From: Clostridiales bacterium
GTDB lineage: Bacteria; Bacillota; Clostridia; Clostridiales; Caloramatoraceae
Reading direction: 5' to 3'
Length of the DNA stretch: 11,812 nt
NCBI GenBank assembly: GCA_026416355.1
Contig: JAOAFH010000027.1
Span: 1-11,812, forward strand
Shown: positions 5,927 to 11,812 of the stretch, piece by piece
Layout of the letters: each line of letters opens with the position of its first letter
How positions within the stretch are numbered: the first letter of the stretch is position 1
Made by a program: the position numbers and the translations under genes
The notes under the pieces: generated by a model
What the model was told of the DNA's origin: nothing
What the model saw: only the letters and a program-made list of their open reading frames with translations
Databases searched by the model: none

Positions 5927-5981
5927 TTTTTTCAATAAGTTAATACTAAACTTTATGCTTAATACTAACCTATTGAAAAAA
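5927..5981. repeat. 22-bp inverted repeat with internal 10-bp direct repeats before the maturase operon
   Basis: The arms 5927-5948 and 5960-5981 pair over 22 bp with three G-U wobbles and an 11-base loop. TTAATACTAA also occurs twice in direct orientation (5940-5949 and 5959-5968), 19 bases apart. The upstream arm overlaps the T tract of the preceding terminator and the downstream arm ends 2 bases before the ribosome binding site. It could be a repressor operator or an RNA hairpin in the leader. No known family is recognised. Confidence 0.6.
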
Positions 5982-6008
5982 GGCCCCCTAGCAAAAAGCT
6001 AGAAGGCC
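5976..6008 (-). terminator. Strong intrinsic terminator
   Basis: On the minus strand GGCCTTCTAGC, loop TTTTT, GCTAGGGGGCC forms an 11-bp stem (two G-U pairs) at 5982-6008, followed by six T. It lies 170 bases after the hydrogenase catalytic gene and 64 bases before the maturase operon. It can end the hydrogenase transcript, end the small RNA proposed here, or act as a conditional terminator in a leader of the maturase operon. Confidence 0.88.
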
Positions 6009-6126
6009 TAGAATAAACCTATATAGTCTATTTATTCCCTTCCCCTTTTGCTCAGAATATTCTTTGCAATCAGGATTAATTTTGCCATCCCCTTAAGCAG
6101 TAGCACCACTTAAGCAGATTTATCTT
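5976..6126 (-). ncRNA. Candidate structured RNA or leader between hydrogenase and maturase operons
   Basis: A stretch of about 150 bases runs from a predicted start near 6126 to the strong terminator at 5976. It is G-rich relative to its surroundings. It contains CTGCTTAAG twice (6109-6117 and 6092-6100), a possible GGAT...ATCC stem, GAATAAA...TTTATTC (a 7-bp stem just before the terminator), and a GAATATTC palindrome. I compared it by eye with common riboswitch cores (TPP, cobalamin, SAM, lysine, FMN, fluoride, c-di-GMP, THF, M-box, T-box) and found no match. It could be a cis-acting attenuator for the maturase genes or an independent small RNA. The structure has not been computed. Confidence 0.45.
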
Positions 6127-6132
6127 AAATAT

Positions 6133-6161
6133 ATTCTACAATATTATATGAATTTTCACAA
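6133..6161 (-). promoter_or_regulatory. Candidate promoter for the structured RNA and maturase operon
   Basis: On the minus strand there is TTGTGA (6156-6161), a 17-base spacer, and TAGAAT (6133-6138). A second -10-like TATAAT lies at 6143-6148. It begins 18 bases past the hydrogenase catalytic gene, so the maturases can be expressed separately from the hydrogenase structural operon. Confidence 0.5.
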
Positions 6162-6179
6162 TACAACTATTCATATAAT
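6143..6179. repeat. 11-bp perfect inverted repeat next to the hndD stop
   Basis: ATTATATGAAT (6143-6153) and ATTCATATAAT (6169-6179) are perfect inverted repeats with a 15-base loop, touching the hndD stop codon. No T run follows on either strand, so it is a weak terminator candidate. It overlaps the proposed promoter at 6133-6161 and could be a 3'-end stabilising hairpin or an operator. Confidence 0.5.
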
Positions 6180-7915
6180 TAGAATCTATCTCTCTTTACA
6201 TAATGAGTGTGTAGCAATTCATGTGCCTTATGGCTATTTGGTTTTCCTAAGAATTCTTCATATATTCTAGTTATATATGGATTCTTATGTGACTTTCTAA
6301 TTGGCATATCCTTATCTTCATCATAGATTGCCTTAGCTCTTTCAGCCTTAACATCTATGCAAGCTTGCATTTTTGAGTTAACTATTGGTTGTCCACCACC
6401 AGTTACACATCCACCAGGACAAGCCATTACTTCAATAAAGTCATAGTGCTTTTCTCCACTCTTAACTATTTCCATAAGCTCTCTTGCATTAGCTAGTCCA
6501 TGAGCAACAGCTGCTCTTATTGTCTTTCCATTTGGAAGAGTTATTTCAGTTTCTTTAATTCCTTCTAATCCTCTAACTACTTCATAGTCTATTGATTCAA
6601 GTTCTTTTCCTGATAGAACATCAAATACAGTTCTTAGAGCTGCTTCCATAACTCCACCTGTAGCTCCGAATATAACAGCAGCACCTGTTGATTCTCCAAG
6701 TGGGTTATCAAATTCTTCATCCTTTAGTGAAGCAAAATCAATTCCTGCTTCTTTAATCATTTGAGCAAGCTCTCTTGTTGTTAATACATAGTCTACATCT
6801 TGTAGATTTTCATTTGAAAGCTCTTCTCTTTGTCCTTCAAACTTCTTAGCAACACATGGCATTATTGATACAACCACAACATTCTTCTTATCTACACCAA
6901 GCTTATCTGCTAGGTAATGCTTTATTAGTGCACCTTCCATTTCATGTGGTGACTTACATGTTGATAGATTTTCAATTAATTCTGGGTAGAAGTGTTCTAC
7001 AAACTTAACCCATCCTGGACAGCAGCTTGTCATAAGTGGAAGATTTTCTCCCTTTTCAAGTCTTGAAATAAGTTCTGTTCCTTCTTCCATTATTGTAAGG
7101 TCTGCTGCAAAGTCTGTATCAAATACTTTATCAAATCCTAGTTTTCTAAGTGCAGCTGCCATCTTTCCTGTTACTCTTGATCCAATTGGCATTCCAAATT
7201 CTTCACCAAGGGCAACTCTCACAGCGGGTGCAGTTTGAACAACTACAAATTTGTTTGGATCAGCTATTGCCTTCCATACTTCCTTAATGTTTTCTCTTTC
7301 AGTTAAAGCACCAACAGGACAAGCCATTATACATTGTCCACAGTTGATACATACTGTTTCACCAATTCCTCTATCTAGTGCTGTTGATACTCTTGTGTTA
7401 AATCCTCTTCTTGAGAAATCAATAGCACCAACAGTTTGAACATTTTTACATACGCTTATACATCTTCCACAAAGAACACACTTTTCTTGGTCTCTAACAA
7501 TTGAAGCTGATGAATTATCTATTTCGTATGCAATTCTTTCACCTTCAAATCTTAAATCTCTAACATTTAATTCCTTTGAAAGTGTTTGAAGTTCACAGTT
7601 TTCACTTCTGTTACATGATGTACATTCTCTCTTGTGGTTTGAAAGAAGTAGTTCAACTACTGTTTTTCTAGCTTCTCTAACCTTTGGAGTATTTGTTTTT
7701 ATAACCATACCATTTTCACAAGGTAATGTACATGATGCTATTAGTCTTGGGCCAACTTCAACTACACATACTCTACAGCTTGATGTATGGCTAACACCCT
7801 TTAGATAGCATAGACTTGGAATGTTTATTCCTATTTGTCTAGCAGCTTCTATTACTGTGGTTCCTTTTGGAACTTCTACTTCTATTCCATCTATCGTTAA
7901 CTTTACCATTTCCAT
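6179..7915 (-). CDS. hndD: [FeFe]-hydrogenase catalytic subunit (HydA/HndD)
   Basis: The hydrogen-converting subunit, 578 residues. In order it shows: an N-terminal [2Fe-2S] domain (C36, C47, C50, C62); a His-ligated [4Fe-4S] site (H94, C98, C101, C107); two ferredoxin-type [4Fe-4S] sites (C146/149/152/156 and C189/192/195/199); and the H-cluster domain. The latter has TSCCPGW (proton-relay C298, ligand C299), MPCVAKKFE (C354) and MACPGGCVTGGGQP (C499, C503). All three H-cluster signatures are intact. It lacks the extra C-terminal [2Fe-2S] domain of the longer Thermotoga-type subunit. The start is the ATG at 7915 with GGAGGG ten bases upstream; a second ATG at 7909 is too far. Together with the NuoE-, ferredoxin- and NuoF-like genes upstream it forms a cytoplasmic NAD(P)-linked hydrogenase of the electron-bifurcating type. 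Confidence 0.97.
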   Translation of the reverse strand: MEMVKLTIDGIEVEVPKGTTVIEAARQIGINIPSLCYLKGVSHTSSCRVCVVEVGPRLIASCTLPCENGMVIKTNTPKVREARKTVVELLLSNHKRECTSCNRSENCELQTLSKELNVRDLRFEGERIAYEIDNSSASIVRDQEKCVLCGRCISVCKNVQTVGAIDFSRRGFNTRVSTALDRGIGETVCINCGQCIMACPVGALTERENIKEVWKAIADPNKFVVVQTAPAVRVALGEEFGMPIGSRVTGKMAAALRKLGFDKVFDTDFAADLTIMEEGTELISRLEKGENLPLMTSCCPGWVKFVEHFYPELIENLSTCKSPHEMEGALIKHYLADKLGVDKKNVVVVSIMPCVAKKFEGQREELSNENLQDVDYVLTTRELAQMIKEAGIDFASLKDEEFDNPLGESTGAAVIFGATGGVMEAALRTVFDVLSGKELESIDYEVVRGLEGIKETEITLPNGKTIRAAVAHGLANARELMEIVKSGEKHYDFIEVMACPGGCVTGGGQPIVNSKMQACIDVKAERAKAIYDEDKDMPIRKSHKNPYITRIYEEFLGKPNSHKAHELLHTHYVKRDRF

Positions 7916-7930
7916 CGTTATTTGTCCCTC

Positions 7931-9724
7931 CTATTTCTTAACAATTGCCTTGAATGGACACTTATCTAGACATGCACCACACTTGATACATTTGTCTTGG
8001 TCAATTACATATGGGTTCTTTACTTGTCCTGATATAGCATTTACTGGACATTGTCTTGCACATAAGCTACATCCCTTACATTTTTCTTCAATAATTGTGT
8101 ATTGAAGAAGCGCTTGACATACTCCTGCTGGACACTTCTTATCAATAACGTGAGCTTCATATTCATGTCTAAAGTGCTTTAATGTTGATAGTACTGGGTT
8201 TGGAGCAGTTTGTCCAAGGCCACAAAGTGAAGCAGCCTTAATTTGATTTCCTAACTCTTCTAGCTTGTCTAGGTCTTCTAGAGTTCCCTTACCTTCAACT
8301 ATTCTATCTAGAATTTCTAGCATTCTCTTAGTACCAATTCTACATGGAGTACACTTACCACATGACTCATCTCTTGTGAAGTCTAGGTAGAATCTTGCAA
8401 CATCAACCATACAGTTGTCTTCGTCCATTACAATCATACCACCTGAACCCATCATTGAACCAAGTGCTGTTAAAGTATCGTATTCAATTGGTGTATCTAA
8501 ATGCTCTTCTGTTAGACATCCACCTGATGGCCCACCTGTTTGAACAGCCTTAAACTTCTTTCCGTTTGGAATTCCTCCACCTATTTCATATATAACTTCT
8601 CTTAGGCTTATTCCCATTGGAACTTCAACAAGTCCTGTGTTTGTAATCTTTCCACCAAGAGCGAATACCTTTGTTCCCTTGCTCTTTTCTGTTCCCTTTG
8701 AAGCAAACCAATCTGCACCTCTAACTATTATTGCAGGTACATTAGCATATGTTTCAACGTTGTTAATTAGCGTTGGTTTTTCCCAAAGACCTGATTGTGC
8801 TGGGAATGGTGGCTTTGGATTTGGCATACCACGTCTTCCTTCAATTGAGTTCATAAGTGCAGTTTCTTCACCACATACAAATGCACCAGCACCTAGTCTT
8901 ATCTCAACATCAAAACTAAAACCTGTTCCAAATATGTTCTTTCCAAGTAATCCATATTCTCTAGCTTGCTTTATAGCAACTTTTAATCTCTCAACTGCTA
9001 TTGGATATTCTGCTCTAACATAGATATATCCTTGGTTTGCACCAATTGCATATCCTGCTATTGCCATAGCTTCTAGAACTGAATGTGGGTCTCCTTCTAG
9101 AACTGATCTATCCATGAATGCACCTGGGTCTCCTTCATCTGCATTACATAGAACATACTTTTGATCAGCCTTTGACTTTGCAGTAAATTCCCACTTAAGT
9201 CCTGTTGGGAATCCACCGCCCCCTCTTCCTCTTAGTCCTGACTTTTTAACTTCTTCAATAACTTGCTCTGGAGTCATTGTAGTTAAAACCTTTGCAAGTG
9301 CTTTATATCCATCTACTGCAATATATTCATCGATATTTTCAGGGTCAATAACACCACAGTTTCTTAGTGCTATTCTTTCTTGCTTTTTATAGAATCCAGT
9401 TTCATTAAGTGACTTAATTCTTCCTTCTTCTACTGACTCTGTGTAAAGCAGTCTTGTAACTGGTCTACCCTTTATTAGATGCTCTGCAACTATTTCTTCA
9501 ACATCTGAAACTTGTACTCTTGAATAGAAAGCTCCTTCTGGGTAAACAATAACTACAGGACCTAATTCACAAAGACCGAAACATCCTGTTCTTACTATTT
9601 CTATTTCTTCTTCTAAATTGTTCTTTTTAACTTCTTCATGAAACTTTTCTAATATCTTCATTGAATCTGATGATGTACAACCAGTACCACCACAAATTAA
9701 CACCTGTGAACGATAGAATGCCAT
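7931..9724 (-). CDS. hndC: NAD(P)-binding flavoprotein subunit of [FeFe] hydrogenase (NuoF-like; HydB/HndC)
   Basis: The 597-residue flavin subunit that exchanges electrons with NAD(H) or NADP(H). It has an N-terminal thioredoxin-like [2Fe-2S] domain (C11, C16, C48, C52). The NuoF core follows: the nucleotide/FMN loop GRGGGGFPTG (166-175), NADEGDPGAFMDRSVLEGDP, and GAGAFVCGEETALMNSIEG. Next come the [4Fe-4S] ligands C455, C458, C461 and C501 (ESCGKCTPCR ... SLCGLGQ), a CPAGVC pair (531, 536), and a C-terminal two-cluster ferredoxin domain (C549/552/555/559 and C579/582/585/589). This order matches the flavin subunit of bifurcating hydrogenases. The start is the ATG at 9724 (GGAGGG 6-7 bases upstream); the GTG at 9742 lies before the ribosome binding site. 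The gene follows hndB by 14 bases and precedes hndD by 15. Confidence 0.96.
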   Translation of the reverse strand: MAFYRSQVLICGGTGCTSSDSMKILEKFHEEVKKNNLEEEIEIVRTGCFGLCELGPVVIVYPEGAFYSRVQVSDVEEIVAEHLIKGRPVTRLLYTESVEEGRIKSLNETGFYKKQERIALRNCGVIDPENIDEYIAVDGYKALAKVLTTMTPEQVIEEVKKSGLRGRGGGGFPTGLKWEFTAKSKADQKYVLCNADEGDPGAFMDRSVLEGDPHSVLEAMAIAGYAIGANQGYIYVRAEYPIAVERLKVAIKQAREYGLLGKNIFGTGFSFDVEIRLGAGAFVCGEETALMNSIEGRRGMPNPKPPFPAQSGLWEKPTLINNVETYANVPAIIVRGADWFASKGTEKSKGTKVFALGGKITNTGLVEVPMGISLREVIYEIGGGIPNGKKFKAVQTGGPSGGCLTEEHLDTPIEYDTLTALGSMMGSGGMIVMDEDNCMVDVARFYLDFTRDESCGKCTPCRIGTKRMLEILDRIVEGKGTLEDLDKLEELGNQIKAASLCGLGQTAPNPVLSTLKHFRHEYEAHVIDKKCPAGVCQALLQYTIIEEKCKGCSLCARQCPVNAISGQVKNPYVIDQDKCIKCGACLDKCPFKAIVKK

Positions 9725-9738
9725 GGTTTTCCCTCCAA

Positions 9739-10140
9739 TCACTCTTTTTCAACCTTGTAGTCGTTTAACATTTTGCCTTGAACAATGTGTAATGTGTATT
9801 CATCTACAACCTTACCACCAACAACATGTTCATTAACTATTCTTCTTGCCTTATCTGCGTCCATTTTTACATAAGTAACCTTTTTTTCACCTGGTCTTAT
9901 TACTTCAACAATTGGTTCCATTTTACAAAGACCTATACATCCTGTTTGTGCAACAGTTACATCTGAAAGACCAAGCTTTTCTACTTCTTCCATTATTGCA
10001 AGTAGTACTGGTCTTGCTCCTGCAGCTATACCACAAGTTGCCATTCCTACTACTATTCTTGTTGTTGTTCTATCTGTTCTTTGATTAACTCTATCAAGGG
10101 TTCTTTTTCTAATTTCTTCTAGTTCTTGTATGCTTTTCAT
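9739..10140 (-). CDS. hndB: Thioredoxin-like [2Fe-2S] ferredoxin subunit (HndB-like)
   Basis: A 133-residue protein with an N-terminal helical, Arg-rich region (1-27) and a thioredoxin-fold ferredoxin domain: VVGMATCGIAAGARPVL, then VAQTGCIGLCKMEPIVEV, then a helical tail. The arrangement matches HndB of the NADP-reducing hydrogenase hndABCD of Solidesulfovibrio fructosivorans. Only three cysteines of the usual four [2Fe-2S] ligands are visible (C36, C68, C72); the first of the canonical pair is missing. It may therefore bind a cluster with another ligand or act structurally. GGGAGGTG lies 7 bases before the ATG, and the ATG overlaps the stop of the upstream ATPase gene (ATGA), implying translational coupling. 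Confidence 0.88.
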   Translation of the reverse strand: MKSIQELEEIRKRTLDRVNQRTDRTTTRIVVGMATCGIAAGARPVLLAIMEEVEKLGLSDVTVAQTGCIGLCKMEPIVEVIRPGEKKVTYVKMDADKARRIVNEHVVGGKVVDEYTLHIVQGKMLNDYKVEKE

Positions 10141-10688
10141 AATGAGGCACCTCCCATTAATTCCATTAAATTTTCTTTAATATAATCTCTAATCCATATT
10201 AGAATTTCTGGACTATTTAAATCATCTGTTTCAAGTATTCTTTTTACTTCTCTTGTGTCAAACTCAAACTCTTTTTCATTAAAGGTATGTTTATAGTAAA
10301 AGTCTATACTAGGAGTAAGTAATACAGATACAATTGTTTCTTCGATTTTTCCAAGTGGAGGCCTGTCTATATTTTCAAACTCCATATCAGCCGTAACAAC
10401 AGTTCCGACACCAACTTCCGAATCTACCTTTAAGTCCCCATTACACCTTTGACATGTACTTTGGAATAGTGAAAGACCAAGACCTACTTTTCTTGTAGTT
10501 CTTGAAGTCACAAATGGATCTGTTATATTTTTTAACATTTCCTTGTCTATTCCCTTGCCATTATCCTTTATTGTAATTACTATTTTGTTTTTGTTGGTAT
10601 CAATCTTTATATACAATTCAATTAATGTTGCATTGGCTGTAATTGAGTTATCAATTATATCCATTAAATGAAGAGATATTTCTCTCAT
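10137..10688 (-). CDS. Stand-alone HATPase (histidine-kinase/anti-sigma type ATP-binding protein)
   Basis: A 183-residue GHKL-fold ATPase. It has an N-box HLMDIIDNS (D13, N14), a G1 box DNGKGI (42-47), DPFVTSRTTRKVGLGL containing the ATP lid and G2 box (to residue 72), and a C-terminal extension of about 80 residues of unknown fold. There is no sensor, membrane segment or dimerisation domain with a phospho-accepting His, so it is not a complete two-component kinase. An anti-sigma-like serine kinase or an assembly/regulatory ATPase is possible. Similar genes occur in hydrogenase operons of clostridia, function unknown. The start is the ATG at 10688 (GGAGG 11 bases upstream); a TTG at 10706 overlaps the ribosome binding site. 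It sits between hndA and hndB and overlaps hndB by 4 bases. Confidence 0.85.
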   Translation of the reverse strand: MREISLHLMDIIDNSITANATLIELYIKIDTNKNKIVITIKDNGKGIDKEMLKNITDPFVTSRTTRKVGLGLSLFQSTCQRCNGDLKVDSEVGVGTVVTADMEFENIDRPPLGKIEETIVSVLLTPSIDFYYKHTFNEKEFEFDTREVKRILETDDLNSPEILIWIRDYIKENLMELMGGASL

Positions 10689-10712
10689 ATAATCCTTAGC
10701 CTCCAAATTAAA

Positions 10713-11210
10713 TTATTTATACTCCTTTAATATTCCTGGAATATCGTCTGGTGTAATTCTTCCATAAACCTTTTCACCAATTACCATAACTGGTGCAAGA
10801 CCACAAGCTCCAAGACATCTTGTAGCTTCAAGTGTAAACTTTCCATCTTCAGTTGTCTTACCAACTTCTACATTAAGTTCCTTTGAAATTTTGTCTATTA
10901 ATGCTTGTGCACCCTTAACATAACAAGCTGTTCCAAGACACACTCTTATTTTGTGTTCTCCCTTTGGTTCTAATGAGAAATATGAGTAGAATGATGCAAC
11001 ACCAAATATTTCAGCCATTGGTATATTAAGCTCTTGTGAAACTAACTTTAATACATCCTCTGGTAAGTAACCATATGTATTTTGAATTTGATGTAAAACA
11101 GGAATTAGTCCACCTTTTACTGTCTTATACTCTTCGATTACTTTCTTAATCTTTTCTAGTCTTTCATCAACACAGTTTCCACCACAGCAGCAGCAATTTT
11201 GTTGACTCAT
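10713..11210 (-). CDS. hndA: NuoE-like [2Fe-2S] subunit of [FeFe] hydrogenase (HydC/HndA)
   Basis: A 165-residue homologue of the 24-kDa (NuoE) subunit of complex I. A helical N-terminal domain (KGGLIPVLHQIQNTYGYLPE, LNIPMAEIFGVASFYSYF) is followed by a thioredoxin-fold domain whose ligands C91, C96, C132 and C136 (CLGTAC ... CLGACG) bind [2Fe-2S]. It passes electrons between the flavin subunit and the rest of the complex. The unusual feature is a Cys-rich N-terminus, NCCCCGGNC, with five cysteines at residues 6-13, encoded by TGC repeats. The start is the ATG at 11210 (AAGGAG 10 bases upstream); a GTG at 11219 touches the ribosome binding site. It is the first gene of the hydrogenase operon. 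Confidence 0.95.
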   Translation of the reverse strand: MSQQNCCCCGGNCVDERLEKIKKVIEEYKTVKGGLIPVLHQIQNTYGYLPEDVLKLVSQELNIPMAEIFGVASFYSYFSLEPKGEHKIRVCLGTACYVKGAQALIDKISKELNVEVGKTTEDGKFTLEATRCLGACGLAPVMVIGEKVYGRITPDDIPGILKEYK

Positions 11211-11260
11211 CAATTTCACTCTCCTTGTTTGTTATTTTACAATTTTATTTTATTGGCAGA

Positions 11261-11278
11261 TTGTTAAATATAATACAA
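11261..11278. promoter_or_regulatory. Degenerate Rex-like site
   Basis: TTGTTAAATATAATACAA has one perfect Rex half (TTGTTAA) and a poor second half (AATACAA against TTAACAA). It lies 51 bases before hndA. It may be a secondary site next to the better one at 11425-11442, or chance in AT-rich DNA. Confidence 0.3.
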
Positions 11279-11416
11279 TCCACCAAATAAATCATAATAT
11301 TGCCATTTAAGTTTGAAATCAGGCATTTTGATTGGGTTTAAAGAATATTCTCGCAACTTTAATTATAAAGTGGCCACCAGAATATTTCAATAAGCTTTTT
11401 GACTTTTTCGACATTT

Positions 11417-11442
11417 TTTATACATTGTTATTTTCTTAACAA
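11417..11442 (-). promoter_or_regulatory. Rex operator and candidate promoter of the hydrogenase operon
   Basis: TTGTTATTTTCTTAACAA (11425-11442) matches the Rex consensus TTGTTAA-N4-TTAACAA at all but one of its 14 fixed bases. Rex is the NADH/NAD+-sensing repressor known to control hydrogenase and fermentation genes in Firmicutes and Thermotogae. On the minus strand a TATAAA -10 (11417-11422) lies 2 bases past the operator, with a weak -35 inside or above it. A bound repressor would therefore block polymerase. The transcript would have a leader of about 200 bases. On the plus strand TTGTTA (11425-11430), 18 bases, CATAAT (11449-11454) could be read as a divergent promoter. Confidence 0.6.
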
Positions 11443-11812
11443 TATCGTCATAATTTTTGCGCAATTCAACTACTGTATTTTAACATAAATTTGTCCGAAT
11501 CTCAATACATATTACATTTTGTTTACATATGTAATTAGTGACTGTCGCACAAATTTTTGATAACTTTTTTAAACTATAGTCTGTTAATAAATTAAAGCCA
11601 TTAAACAATTAAAGAAGTATATTGATATAAATAATAGAAACTCTTAGATTTTTGGCTTTAAAAATTCTTAGAGTTTCTTGGTGAAATATCATAATACTTC
11701 ATAATTGTTAATGGCTCTTTTTTGTAATAAATCTTCTAAAACAGCCCTATGTTAAAACTCAATACTAATTAATCATAAATAACTCTTATGCATTATATGA
11801 TAGCGCAATCTC
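11443..11812. other. Noncoding stretch upstream of the hydrogenase operon
   Basis: I find no convincing reading frame on either strand here. It holds a TTGCGCAA palindrome (11457-11464), an ATTACAT...ATGTAAT inverted repeat (near 11510-11534), a GTGACTGTCGCAC string (11538-11550) that resembles some insertion sequence ends, and the long hairpin described separately. Bases 11724-11812 are AT-rich and show nothing I can name. Confidence 0.5.
11596..11723 (+). repeat. Long imperfect inverted repeat ending in a T run
   Basis: The outer arms AGCCATTAA (11596-11604) and TTAATGGCT (11708-11716) match perfectly. Inward the arms keep matching with small gaps: CAATTA, GAAGTAT, GATAT and GAAACTCT all recur in complement. 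The central GAAACTCTTAGA pairs with TCTTAGAGTTTC at 11 of 12 bases. Each arm is about 50 bases and the loop about 17. C and six T follow at 11717-11723, so a plus-strand transcript would end here. It may be the end of a small RNA, a terminator, or a MITE-like palindromic element. Confidence 0.6.

Noticed and set aside
5976..6126. Known riboswitch (TPP, cobalamin, fluoride, THF, lysine, T-box and others)
   Set aside because: No conserved core of any of these could be matched by eye; only some G-rich runs are similar.
7251..7439. 62-codon open frame on the plus strand
   Set aside because: Antisense to the hydrogenase catalytic subunit; shadow frame.
7821..8105. 94-codon open frame on the plus strand
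   Set aside because: Antisense across the hndD/hndC junction, spanning two intact genes; shadow frame.
8637..9023. 128-codon open frame on the plus strand
   Set aside because: Antisense to the NuoF core of hndC; no ribosome binding site.

Overview
The window looks like a low-GC Gram-positive anaerobe, probably a clostridium (possibly a Caloramator-like or related thermophile, which is a weak inference). The evidence is AT-rich DNA, strong GGAGG-type ribosome binding sites, and a complete electron-bifurcating type [FeFe]-hydrogenase locus with its maturases. No species can be fixed from the sequence alone.

Layout. Bases 1-234 (minus) hold the N-terminus of a membrane chemoreceptor that runs off the left edge. 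A small Xre-type repressor gene (458-688, plus) follows. Bases 746-1986 hold a strongly AT-rich three-gene cassette of unknown function on the plus strand: a glycine-zipper protein, a beta-rich protein and a two-helix membrane protein. It is flanked by an exact 55-bp direct repeat (691-745 and 1987-2041) that is the last 15 codons of hydF, counting the stop codon, plus its terminator. This suggests the cassette was inserted at the 3' end of hydF and restored that end. Its promoter carries an (AT)11 tract between -35 and -10.

From 1997 to 11210 everything is on the minus strand, transcribed right to left. First comes hndA (NuoE-like), a small HATPase, hndB, hndC (NuoF-like) and hndD (catalytic H-cluster subunit). 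Together these make a cytoplasmic NAD(P)- and ferredoxin-linked [FeFe] hydrogenase. Next is a 266-bp gap holding a candidate structured RNA with its own promoter and a strong terminator. A second unit follows: a TM1266-family regulator, then hydE, hydG and hydF, the three maturases that build the 2Fe subcluster of the H-cluster. hydE is split by a one-base shortfall in an A run; adding one A restores the expected protein. It may be a sequencing error or a real mutation.

The right-hand 600 bp (11211-11812) have no convincing gene. They contain a near-consensus Rex operator (11425-11442) beside a candidate promoter for the hydrogenase operon, which fits redox (NADH/NAD+) control. They also contain a 120-nt imperfect hairpin followed by a T run.
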